Notes: generated from the letters alone by a model not told the origin. DNA of 7,052 nucleotides from Candidatus Hydrogenedentota bacterium (GCA_003552485.1 PUMX01000482.1:1-7052), one strand, 5' to 3'; numbered from the stretch's first letter, positions 1-6,778 are shown. Translations and numbers: made by a program.

Positions 1-1802
1 AACGCTTCGGCGTACTGTGGGTCCCGGAATCCTTCACCGACATGGCCATGGACATGCGGGGCGCGTCGAACGACATCATCGGCACGGTGGATGATCCGCG
101 GGAGCTTGGCCCCATTCTTGACCGTATTGACGCCATGTTGGACGGATACGGGGTCCACGCCACGACCAAGGCGGAGGATCAGATATCCAACATGATTGTC
201 AGCGAGGAAATCAACCAGATGCGGGCCATGGCGCGCATCGTTCCTACGTTGTTCATGGGCATCGCCGCGGCGATCCTGCTCGTGCTTCTCAACCGCATGG
301 TCCGGCAGGAGCGCACCGAGATCGGGCTGCTGAAAGCCTTCGGATACAGCAACTGGACGGTCAGCGGCTACTACATTCGTTACGCCCTGTTCCTTTGCGC
401 AGCCGGCTGCGCTGGCGGTGTGCTGGCGGGACAATGGCTCGCCGTGGAGTTGGGCGAACTCTACGTCGAGTTCTTCCAGTTTCCCGATTTAGTGATGCAG
501 CTGCATCCGAACCTATTGATAAGCGCCATACTTCTCAGTGTTTTTGCCGCCGTGATAGGCGCCCTCACCGCCGCGCGGCATGCGGCGGCGATTCATCCCG
601 CCGAGGCCATGCGGCCCGAAGCGCCGCGCCACGCGCACCGCATGTGGCTAGAGCGCTTCGCGATTCTCTGGCGCAGTCTCTCATTCACATGGAAGATGAT
701 CGTCCGCAACGTAGGGCGCAACCAGTTTCGCGCGGCCATCAACGTCGGGGGAGTGATGGTGGCGACGGGGCTATTGCTCATAGGCCTTGTGTTTATCGAT
801 TCCGTCTACCATATGGTGGATTTCCAATTTCGGGAAGTGCAGCGGGAGGATATGCGCATCACGTTTACTACCGAGCTTCCGGAGTCCGCGCTACGTGAAA
901 TGGCCCGTTTTGAAGGGGTCCGTCAAGCCGAGCCCATGTTACAGTATCCCTTCAAGCTGCGATCCGGCTGGTGTTCGCATGACACCGCCATCCTGGGCTT
1001 TGTTCCAGATGGCCAGCTGCGCCGGTTGCTGAACGTGGAGGGACAACCGGTGCGTATCGAGGGCAAGGGGGTGATTCTGAGTGAAGCGCTGGCCCGCGAG
1101 CTGCAAGTAAGCGCGGGCGACACCATCGAAATCGAGCCCTTGATGGGCCGGGTCACGCGGAAGCATGATGTCGTGGTGCGCCGGGTGGTGCAGGAATACC
1201 TTGGGATGAACGCTTATATGGAGCTGGAGACGCTTAGCCGGCTCCTCGAGACCCCGTACGCCATGAACGCCGTTCTGCTTCGTCTTGAAGAACACGCGAG
1301 GGCCGAACTAAGCCGGACCGTGAACGATCTGCCCGCAACAGGCACTGTAGAAGACGCCGAGCAGAACAGGGCCGATTTCGAGGAGACTATGGCCGAAAAC
1401 ATCGTTATTGTGAGCAGTTTTCTCGTGGGCTTCGCCGGGGTCATCGCCTTCTCCATCATCTATAACAGCACGATTGTGTCCTTGCTCGAGCGGCAACGGG
1501 AGTTGGCCTCGCTTCGCGTGCTCGGTTTCACGAAGCAAGAAGTTGGCGCGATCATGTATCAAGAGAACTTCTTGTTGGGCGGGCTGGGTATCCTAGCGGG
1601 GTTGCCTTTTGGCGCCTTTCTGGGACGGAGTTTTCTGCGCACGCTAGACACCGAAATGTACCGGATTCCGTATTACGCGGAGACGAGCAGCTTTGTGTTT
1701 ACCGCCGTTCTCGTAGCTGTTTTCATTGTGTTGGCGAACCTCGCCGTGCGGCGGCGTATTTATAAGCTGGACATGATAGAGGTCTTGAAATCCCGGGAGT
1801 GA
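1..1802 (+). CDS. ABC transporter permease, FtsX/MacB-like, 5'-truncated by window edge
   Basis: Inner-membrane permease of an FtsX/MacB-type ABC transporter, a family that usually couples cytoplasmic ATP hydrolysis to periplasmic work such as efflux or lipoprotein/lipid handling. The frame is open from base 3 with no start in a sensible place, so the N-terminus lies outside; about 600 residues are visible and the family usually has roughly 780-850. Counting from the Met codon at 42, likely membrane segments are residues 65-85, 112-132, 158-178, 233-253, 455-475, 510-528 and 552-570. Two FtsX repeats are visible: each has the cytoplasmic signature after a helix (ERTEIGLLKAFGYS at 91-104, ERQRELASLRVLGF at 483-496). 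Residues about 255-450 form the soluble MacB-type periplasmic domain between them. HPAEAMRPEAP (185-195) and the C-terminal DMIEVLKSRE are typical of the family. The stop overlaps the start region of the adaptor gene, so they are surely one operon. Substrate unknown. The ATPase gene is not in the window. Confidence 0.9.
   Translation, partial: RFGVLWVPESFTDMAMDMRGASNDIIGTVDDPRELGPILDRIDAMLDGYGVHATTKAEDQISNMIVSEEINQMRAMARIVPTLFMGIAAAILLVLLNRMVRQERTEIGLLKAFGYSNWTVSGYYIRYALFLCAAGCAGGVLAGQWLAVELGELYVEFFQFPDLVMQLHPNLLISAILLSVFAAVIGALTAARHAAAIHPAEAMRPEAPRHAHRMWLERFAILWRSLSFTWKMIVRNVGRNQFRAAINVGGVMVATGLLLIGLVFIDSVYHMVDFQFREVQREDMRITFTTELPESALREMARFEGVRQAEPMLQYPFKLRSGWCSHDTAILGFVPDGQLRRLLNVEGQPVRIEGKGVILSEALARELQVSAGDTIEIEPLMGRVTRKHDVVVRRVVQEYLGMNAYMELETLSRLLETPYAMNAVLLRLEEHARAELSRTVNDLPATGTVEDAEQNRADFEETMAENIVIVSSFLVGFAGVIAFSIIYNSTIVSLLERQRELASLRVLGFTKQEVGAIMYQENFLLGGLGILAGLPFGAFLGRSFLRTLDTEMYRIPYYAETSSFVFTAVLVAVFIVLANLAVRRRIYKLDMIEVLKSRE
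1795..1799 (+). promoter_or_regulatory. Shine-Dalgarno site of the adaptor gene (decides its start)
   Basis: GGGAG lies at the very end of the permease gene, 8 bases before the ATG at 1808. The in-frame GTG at 1799 overlaps it and the ATG at 1802 is only 2 bases away, too close for initiation from this site. This favours 1808 as the start and implies translational coupling with the permease. Confidence 0.6.
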
Positions 1803-1807
1803 TGGTT

Positions 1808-3130
1808 ATGAACAAAAAACGGCTCATGCAGGGTGCGGCCGTGGTGGTGTTAGGTCTACTGCTTTTTATTGGGCTGCGGCCCACACCCTTGGAGGTCAGC
1901 ATCGAGCAGGCCGAACGCCGCATGGTGCGCGAGTATATCACCGAAGACGCCAAGACAATCCTTGACCGCGACTATCTTGCCACGATGCCCGTTGACGCCA
2001 GGGTCGCCGAGTTTCCGTGGGAAATTGGCGACCGCGTCGAGGCGGGGGCTCAGTTGGTTCATGTGGACATGCATCCACACGAACAGCAAATCCGCCAGCT
2101 CGAGTCCACCATCGCCCAAACCTACGCGCGTATTACCGGCGTGGACGTGGCGAAGCCAAAACCTGAAGAGATCGAGAGCGCCCGGTTGCGTGGCGAAGAG
2201 ATGGCGGACGCACTGGCCATGGCCCAGCGGGAACAGAATGTGGCGCGGGTTGACCTTGACGATGCGCAGCGGGAATACCGCCGCGTGGCGCGATTATACG
2301 AAGAGGAGGTCGTCAGTGAGTCCGCGTATGACGATGCCCGGCGCGCCCTGGACTCCGCGGAGCAGATGCATGAGCGGGCGCAACTCGCCGTGGACTCGGC
2401 TGAAAAGGCTCAGCGGGCGGCTGAACTCGCGCACCAACAACTTCGCGATTCCATTGACGACAACGAGTACCTCCGCGAAGCCTATCAGTACGAGATCGAC
2501 TCCCTTGAAGCACAACTCACCGTTCTCAAACAAGATCGCGAACGTCTTGAGATGCCCGCGCCGTTCGAAGGGTACATCCTTGAAGAATACATCGATGAGG
2601 ATCGCCCCATGATGGCGGGGTCGCCCGTGATAAGGTTGGGCGACTTGCAGAGCATCGAGATCGAGGCGGAAATCTTGTCCGAGGAGATCGGCCAGTTCGA
2701 AGAAGGCGCGGAAGTGGTGCTCACAGGTCAGGCGCTTCAAGGCCGGGAAGCGCGGGGCGAAGTGAAGCGGATCTATCCCCACGGTTTCACCACGACCTCC
2801 GCGCTTGGCATCGAGGAGCAGCGTTTCTTTGTGCGCATCGCCTTCGACAACACCGAGTTGAACCTGCGTCCTGGCACGAGTCTCGACGTGGACATCGTCG
2901 CCGCCGAGGCGGACAACGTCATCGCCGTACCGGAACGCGCCATCTTCCGGCGGGATGGAGAATGGCATCTGTTCAAGGTCGAGAATGACCGCGCCGTCCT
3001 TACGTCTGTCACCGTGGGGCTCCGTAGCATGGAATGGGCCGAAATCCGCGAGGGTCTAGAAGAAGGTGAGCGGGTCGTTAGCGATCCCACCAATGACCTC
3101 GAAGACGGCATGCGCGTTCAGCAGCGGTAG
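1808..3130 (+). CDS. Periplasmic adaptor (HlyD/MacA-type membrane fusion protein)
   Basis: Adaptor that would link the inner-membrane transporter to an outer-membrane TolC-like channel. 440 residues from the ATG at 1808; GTG 1799 or ATG 1802 would add 3 or 2 residues. Residues about 5-24 are a hydrophobic signal-anchor after MNKKR, with no lipobox Cys. Then come the first lipoyl half (about 62-88), a long charged, Ala-rich coiled-coil hairpin (about 92-247), the second lipoyl half (about 248-278, with PAPFEGYILEEY), a beta-barrel (about 282-365), and a membrane-proximal domain to the end (IAVPERAIF at 372-380). The hairpin tip carries R159-x3-L163-x6-S170, matching the RLS motif known for TolC docking in AcrA/MacA-type adaptors. 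A short break (GVDVAKPKPEE, about 111-121) interrupts the ascending helix, so the hairpin may be unusually built. It directly follows the permease and is its likely partner. Family call is secure; substrate is not inferable. Confidence 0.9.
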   Translation: MNKKRLMQGAAVVVLGLLLFIGLRPTPLEVSIEQAERRMVREYITEDAKTILDRDYLATMPVDARVAEFPWEIGDRVEAGAQLVHVDMHPHEQQIRQLESTIAQTYARITGVDVAKPKPEEIESARLRGEEMADALAMAQREQNVARVDLDDAQREYRRVARLYEEEVVSESAYDDARRALDSAEQMHERAQLAVDSAEKAQRAAELAHQQLRDSIDDNEYLREAYQYEIDSLEAQLTVLKQDRERLEMPAPFEGYILEEYIDEDRPMMAGSPVIRLGDLQSIEIEAEILSEEIGQFEEGAEVVLTGQALQGREARGEVKRIYPHGFTTTSALGIEEQRFFVRIAFDNTELNLRPGTSLDVDIVAAEADNVIAVPERAIFRRDGEWHLFKVENDRAVLTSVTVGLRSMEWAEIREGLEEGERVVSDPTNDLEDGMRVQQR

Positions 3131-3138
3131 GATGACGC

Positions 3139-3168
3139 GGCGCCAGCGTCTTGCCGGCGCGGATCCGC
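3139..3168 (+). other. GC-rich hairpins between the adaptor gene and xseA, no U-tract
   Basis: GCGCC at 3140-3144 pairs with GGCGC at 3156-3160. After one A/C mismatch, GC 3146-3147 pairs with GC 3153-3154, leaving a 5-base loop. A second, overlapping perfect palindrome, GCGGATCCGC, covers 3159-3168. The two stems share bases 3159-3160 and so compete. Only TTT at 3172-3174 follows, so this is not a standard intrinsic terminator. It could still pause transcription or protect the 3' end of the transporter mRNA. Confidence 0.3.
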
Positions 3169-3171
3169 CGC

Positions 3172-3201
3172 TTTAGCGCGTATGCGCCGATAAGGTACAA
3201 T
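3172..3201 (+). promoter_or_regulatory. Candidate sigma70-type promoter for xseA-xseB-ispA, leaderless geometry
   Basis: TACAAT at 3196-3201 matches the TATAAT -10 consensus at 5 of 6 positions and is conspicuous in GC-rich surroundings. A weak -35 (TTTAGC, 3172-3177; 3 of 6) lies 18 bases upstream. Initiation about 7 bases after the -10 would fall at 3208-3209, on the A of the xseA ATG. There is no Shine-Dalgarno at useful spacing: AAGG ends 13 bases before the ATG. Both facts fit a leaderless transcript. The position just upstream of the first gene of a new operon supports promoter function. Confidence 0.5.
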
Positions 3202-3208
3202 CCCGCGC

Positions 3209-4567
3209 ATGGCCACTTCCAGAGACCTAGATATCCTGTCCGTCAGTCAGCTTACCCGCCGCGTGAAGACGTTACTCGAGAACGAGGTGGGCCGCGTCTG
3301 GGTGGCGGGGGAGATATCGAATTTTCGAGCGAGTTCGGCGGGTCACCTTTATTTCACGCTGAAAGATAGCCAAAGCCAGGTGGATGTCGTCATGTTCCGC
3401 GGCCGCGCGGCGAGCTTGCAGTTCGAGCCGGCAAGCGGGCTCGAAGTCATCGTCCACGGTCAGGTGTCTGTCTACGAACGCCGGGGTAACTACCAGATCC
3501 TCTGCGAACAGATGCATCCCAAAGGGCTGGGGGCGCTACAGCTTGCGTTCGAGCAGTTGCGCAAAAAATTGGCGGCGGAGGGGCTTTTCGAGGAAGAACA
3601 TAAGAAACCGCTGCCTATGCTTCCCCGCCGTATCGGTGTGGTCACTTCCGCCACCGGCGCGGCGATCCGTGATATCCTAAATGTTATCCATCGGCGTTTC
3701 GCCAATATGCACATCCTTCTATACCCAGCGCGTGTGCAAGGCGAAGAAGCTGCGCCCGAGATCGTAGAAGGCATCCGCGCCCTGGACCGGTACGGCGTTG
3801 ACGTGATGATTGTTGGCCGGGGCGGCGGTTCTCTGGAGGATCTCTGGCCTTTCAACGAAGAGGCTGTGGTTCGCGCGATATATGAGGCGAACACGCCCAT
3901 TATCAGCGCTGTTGGGCACGAGATCGATTACACCTTGTCCGACCTCGCGGCGGATGTTCGTGCTCCTACGCCGTCTGCGGCCGCCGAACTGGTTGTGAGG
4001 GAGCAACAGGCCTTAGCGGATCGGGTGCGCCGCGCTGAACGGGGTTTGGGCACAGCCATGGGACGGCGTTTAGAAGCGGCGCGGAACCGGCTCACGCTGG
4101 CTTCGCGCAGCTACGTGTTCCGGCGCCCTGATGAACTGATCCGGCAACGGAGACAGCAAACGGACGAGGCGCGGATACAGCTTGAGCAGGCCATGGAGGA
4201 GATTCTTCGTGAGCGCAAGACGCGAGCCGCCCATGCCGCCCGCTCGTTGAGTCTGTTGTCTCCGTGGAATCAGCTGCGCCGCGCGCGTGAAGGTTTGAGC
4301 GCTTTGGCGGCCCGGCTGCGCGCCTCGGGCCCCGCCGTGATCAATGAAAAGCGCAACCGCTTGCGGCCAGCGGTTGCCCGCCTGGACACGCTCAGTCCGC
4401 TCAAAATACTCGGCCGAGGGTACGCTTTGGCGCGCCGCCTCGACGACGAATCGCTGGTGCGTGACGCCGCCACCCTGAGGCATGGCGATCGGTTATCCGT
4501 GCTGTTTGGTAAGGGAGGAGCCAACGTGTCTGTCGATGAGATCAAGGAAGAACACCATGAGCGATAA
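3209..4567 (+). CDS. xseA: Exodeoxyribonuclease VII large subunit
   Basis: Catalytic subunit of exonuclease VII, which degrades single-stranded DNA from both ends into oligonucleotides and acts in mismatch repair and clearance of damaged or recombination DNA in the cytoplasm. 452 residues, normal for the family (E. coli about 456). Residues 10-105 form the N-terminal OB-fold (SVSQLTRRVK, VWVAGEISNF, HLYFTLKD, QVDVVMFRGRA). The catalytic domain follows, with GVVTSATGAAIRDI (143-156), VGRGGGSLEDLWPFNE (202-217) and AVGHEIDYTLSD (234-245). D155, R204, H237 and D240 correspond to the residues shown to be essential in E. coli XseA. Residues about 262-390 are the long Arg/Ala-rich coiled coil that binds many XseB copies, and PLKILGRGYALA (397-408) begins the conserved C-terminal barrel. 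ATG 3209 is chosen because the N-terminus aligns with the family, although no Shine-Dalgarno precedes it. The 3' end overlaps xseB by 11 bases. Confidence 0.97.
   Translation: MATSRDLDILSVSQLTRRVKTLLENEVGRVWVAGEISNFRASSAGHLYFTLKDSQSQVDVVMFRGRAASLQFEPASGLEVIVHGQVSVYERRGNYQILCEQMHPKGLGALQLAFEQLRKKLAAEGLFEEEHKKPLPMLPRRIGVVTSATGAAIRDILNVIHRRFANMHILLYPARVQGEEAAPEIVEGIRALDRYGVDVMIVGRGGGSLEDLWPFNEEAVVRAIYEANTPIISAVGHEIDYTLSDLAADVRAPTPSAAAELVVREQQALADRVRRAERGLGTAMGRRLEAARNRLTLASRSYVFRRPDELIRQRRQQTDEARIQLEQAMEEILRERKTRAAHAARSLSLLSPWNQLRRAREGLSALAARLRASGPAVINEKRNRLRPAVARLDTLSPLKILGRGYALARRLDDESLVRDAATLRHGDRLSVLFGKGGANVSVDEIKEEHHER
4544..4548 (+). promoter_or_regulatory. Shine-Dalgarno site of xseB inside xseA
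   Basis: AAGGA lies 8 bases before the ATG at 4557, within the last codons of xseA. It marks 4557 as the xseB start in preference to the in-frame upstream ATG at 4482, which would add 25 residues unlike any XseB. Confidence 0.7.
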
Positions 4568-4907
4568 ACCGACCTTCGAGAAAGATCTCGAGAAACTCGA
4601 AGGCATTGTTGAAGCCCTGGAAGAGGGCGGTCTGTCTTTGGATGATGCTCTGAAGCGGTTTGAAGAAGGCATAAAGCTCGCCAAACGCTGTGAAAAAGCG
4701 CTCACCGACGCCGAAAAGAAGATTGAACAACTCACCAAGAACGCGGAAGGGGAGCTCGAAGCGCAGCCTTTTCAACCGGAGGAGATGGCGGACGAACCCG
4801 GCGTCTCTGAGGGGACGGCTTCTCCGGGCGGAGGAGCTCAAGAGGGAAACGCGCGTGAAGATGATGGAGCCGAAGCCGGCCAGAATGAGGAGGACCTGTT
4901 GTTTTGA
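4557..4907 (+). CDS. xseB: Exodeoxyribonuclease VII small subunit with acidic C-terminal extension
   Basis: Non-catalytic subunit that coats the XseA coiled coil to build active exonuclease VII. 116 residues from ATG 4557, longer than the usual 75-85. Residues 5-64 are the conserved two-helix XseB core: FEKDLEKLEGIVEALEEG, then LSLDDALKRFEEGIKLAK, then CEKALTDAEKKIEQL. Residues 65-116 are an extra low-complexity tail rich in Glu, Asp, Gly, Pro and Ala that ends NEEDLLF. An acidic stretch closed by hydrophobic residues and a terminal Phe resembles the C-terminal tip of SSB (DDDIPF in E. coli). That resemblance is seen in sequence; any shared binding role is inference. The start codon lies inside xseA (11-base overlap) with a good Shine-Dalgarno, and the stop overlaps the ispA start by 4 bases, so xseA, xseB and ispA should be translated as a coupled unit. 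Confidence 0.95.
   Translation: MSDKPTFEKDLEKLEGIVEALEEGGLSLDDALKRFEEGIKLAKRCEKALTDAEKKIEQLTKNAEGELEAQPFQPEEMADEPGVSEGTASPGGGAQEGNAREDDGAEAGQNEEDLLF
4887..4893 (+). promoter_or_regulatory. Strong Shine-Dalgarno site supporting a TTG start for ispA
   Basis: GAGGAGG, close to the ideal anti-16S complement, sits 10 bases before the TTG at 4904. The next in-frame candidate, GTG at 4913, is 19 bases away, and no in-frame ATG is near. The site therefore decides for the TTG, which overlaps the xseB stop as TTGA. Confidence 0.7.
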
Positions 4908-5770
4908 CGGATGTGAAGGCCTTTCTGGCGGAGAAAGCCAGCAAGACAGAGAACGCGCTAACGGAGCATTTCGCCCGTTGGAAAGACGCGCCCGAGCGGC
5001 TTCGCGAAGCCATGGAGTACAGCTTGTTTGCCGGGGGGAAGAGACTGCGGCCCGGACTCGTGCTTGGCGCCGCCGAGATTACCGGCGGCAATGATGAACG
5101 CGCCTTACCCGCCGCATGCGCCGTCGAGATGATTCACACGTATTCGCTGATGCATGACGACCTGCCAGCGATGGACGACGACGACTTGCGGCGTGGGCGG
5201 CCCACCTCACACAAGGTCTACGGCGAAGCCATGGCCATCCTTGCCGGCGATGCGCTGCTTACCATGGCGTTTGAGGTGGCTTCGCAGAGCGGAGACGCCC
5301 GTGTGGTAGCCGAACTCGCGGGCGCGGCCGGCGCCGAAGGCATGGTGGGCGGCCAAGTCATCGACCTGATGAGCGAGAATGAGCAACTCACTGTCGACGA
5401 ACTGCAGCGGCTGCATGCCTGTAAGACTGGGGCGTTGATTCGCGCGTCGGTTCGCGCTGGCGTCCTGCTTGGCGGTGGAAGCGAAGAGGCCCTCACGCGG
5501 CTGACCCAATACGGCGAGCATATTGGGCTCGCTTTTCAGATCGCGGACGATATTTTGAATGTGACCGGCACGGAAGCGGCAATGGGCAAACCCGTGGGGA
5601 GCGATGAGGCCCATCACAAGTCGACGTATCCCGCGCTATTGGGTCTGGAAAAAGCGAAAGAGCTCGCCGACGCCTGTGTGGCGCAAGCCATTCAGACGCT
5701 GGAAGATTTTGGCGACGAGGCCGCTCACTTCCGGGCGCTCGCGCAATACATCGTCGAACGTGACAGCTGA
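4904..5770 (+). CDS. ispA: Polyprenyl (farnesyl) diphosphate synthase
   Basis: Cytosolic trans-prenyltransferase that condenses IPP with DMAPP and then GPP, most likely giving farnesyl diphosphate for undecaprenyl-PP, quinones or other isoprenoids. 288 residues from a TTG start, normal for bacterial IspA (about 290-300). Visible in order: GGKRLRP (44-50, IPP binding); the first Asp-rich motif DDLPAMD (85-91) followed by DDDLRRGRP, with the two-residue insertion of bacterial FPP synthases; GQVID (150-154); KTG (174-176); FQIADDILN (211-219, second Asp-rich motif); and GKPVGSD (228-234). Tyr80, five residues before the first motif, fits short-chain (C15) specificity. The second motif reads DDILN, with Asn219 where most homologues have Asp. 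xseA-xseB-ispA is a widespread gene order, often followed by dxs; here dxs is absent and the next gene is convergent. Family call is firm; exact chain length is inferred. Confidence 0.95.
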   Translation: MTDVKAFLAEKASKTENALTEHFARWKDAPERLREAMEYSLFAGGKRLRPGLVLGAAEITGGNDERALPAACAVEMIHTYSLMHDDLPAMDDDDLRRGRPTSHKVYGEAMAILAGDALLTMAFEVASQSGDARVVAELAGAAGAEGMVGGQVIDLMSENEQLTVDELQRLHACKTGALIRASVRAGVLLGGGSEEALTRLTQYGEHIGLAFQIADDILNVTGTEAAMGKPVGSDEAHHKSTYPALLGLEKAKELADACVAQAIQTLEDFGDEAAHFRALAQYIVERDS

Positions 5771-5773
5771 CTG

Positions 5774-5793
5774 GCGGAGTCGATTAGTTCCGC
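5774..5793. other. Weak inverted repeat in the convergent ispA/phosphatase gap
   Basis: GCGGA (5774-5778) and TCCGC (5789-5793) can pair around a 10-base loop, extendable by two G-U pairs on the + strand transcript. No T-run follows on either strand. It is the only terminator-like structure seen in the 66-base gap 5771-5836, and the evidence for termination is poor. Confidence 0.2.
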
Positions 5794-5836
5794 AATGCTA
5801 AGTGAAACATATGGGCGGCTGCGGATCGTTGAGGGA

Positions 5837-6766
5837 TCAGTCCGAGTTGCGAGCGCTTAACAAATGGCGCAACCGTTCGATGAGACCGGGCGATTCAATA
5901 TCGACTCGTATGGCTCCACGGTCCAGCCGAGCCTTTGGCGGGGTCTGCGTTACGCGGATAGTGACGGCGGTAACGTTATCCGGCGCGCCTTTGGCGAGCG
6001 CTTCATCAACAAGGGAATGAGCGGCCTGATCGGGCGCGAGATTACGTAGCGTATCGGCGATGTGGTCCTCCGGCACAAGGTTCGAAAGACCATCCGAACA
6101 GATCAACAAACTGTCCCCATACCCCAGATGCACGACGAACAGGTCCACCTTCACCCCCGGGCGGGCGCCCACCGCGCGTGTGATGAGGTTCCTGAGGGAG
6201 TGGTTGCGCGCCTCTTCTTCGGAGATGAACCCGTGGCGCACCTGTTCCGCTACCATGGAGTGGTCATTCGTGATTTGGCGCAGCTCCCCATTGGCGCGGA
6301 CCATATAAACGCGGCTGTCGCCGACTTGCGCGACATACGCGTATTCGCCCGTCACCAACACGGCGGACGCGGTGGTCCCCATCCCTTCGAACTGGGGGTT
6401 CTCGTCGGCCTCAGCGAAGACTCGCCCATTAGCCTCTTCTACCGCGCTTCGCAGCGCTTCGGGTATGTTGCTGTTGCCGGTGCTTGTGAAGTTATAGTAG
6501 CTGTCTACAATCGTGTCCAGAGCGAGCCGGCTTGCCCGCGCGCCTCCTTTGGCTCCACCCATGCCGTCAGCGACGGCAAACAAGATGGGCGCGGACTCAA
6601 CTCCGTCCACTTGCGCTGGCGAACTCACCACGCAGGCGTCTTCATTGCGAGCGCGTTTCCTGCCCACGTGTGATATAGCGTGAGCCTCCAAGTAAACGCC
6701 TTGCCAGTGTTGCTCATAGTTTTCTTGATCTGACGGCCCCTGAAGAACCGTCACATTGTCATTCAT
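5837..6766 (-). CDS. PP2C-family Ser/Thr protein phosphatase
   Basis: Metal-dependent phosphatase of the PP2C/PPM type (bacterial PrpC/Stp-like), which removes phosphate from Ser/Thr residues and commonly opposes Hanks-type kinases. 309 residues from the ATG at 6766; the core usually spans about 240. Motifs in order: SHVGRKRARNEDA (32-44), FAVADGMGGAKGG (63-75), GTTASAVLV (130-138), AQVGDSRVYMVRANG (146-160), DHSMVAEQV (168-176), LITRAVG (194-200), LICSDGLSNLV (221-231) and GAPDNVTAV (260-268). Metal-binding Asp43, Asp67, Asp225 and Asp263 are all present, so it should be active. No signal peptide or membrane segment is seen, so it is cytoplasmic. About 26 extra N-terminal residues and a tail of about 37 (basic near its end, ERLRHLLSAR) flank the core. 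An upstream in-frame TTG at 6784 would add 6 residues; the ATG is preferred for its position after GAGG. It is convergent with ispA and no kinase gene is in view. Confidence 0.95.
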   Translation of the reverse strand: MNDNVTVLQGPSDQENYEQHWQGVYLEAHAISHVGRKRARNEDACVVSSPAQVDGVESAPILFAVADGMGGAKGGARASRLALDTIVDSYYNFTSTGNSNIPEALRSAVEEANGRVFAEADENPQFEGMGTTASAVLVTGEYAYVAQVGDSRVYMVRANGELRQITNDHSMVAEQVRHGFISEEEARNHSLRNLITRAVGARPGVKVDLFVVHLGYGDSLLICSDGLSNLVPEDHIADTLRNLAPDQAAHSLVDEALAKGAPDNVTAVTIRVTQTPPKARLDRGAIRVDIESPGLIERLRHLLSARNSD

Positions 6767-6778
6767 ATCGATCAGATA

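Noticed and set aside
1869..2612. A 247-codon + strand frame overlapping the adaptor gene
   Set aside because: Its translation is rich in Arg, Ser, Pro and Trp, as out-of-frame readings of GC-rich genes are, and it lies wholly inside the adaptor gene.
2294..2968. A 224-codon - strand frame antisense to the adaptor gene
   Set aside because: The adaptor frame shows clear lipoyl, hairpin and barrel features. The antisense product has no recognisable motif and no plausible ribosome-binding site was evident.
3139..3174. Intrinsic terminator for the transporter operon
   Set aside because: The hairpin is good but is followed by GC-rich sequence and only TTT, 11 bases later. It is kept as a hairpin, not called a terminator.
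6062..6673. A 203-codon open frame on the + strand lying across the phosphatase gene
   Set aside because: It is fully antisense to a PP2C gene with all catalytic motifs, begins inside it, and its translation shows no recognisable domain. Long antisense frames are expected in GC-rich DNA.
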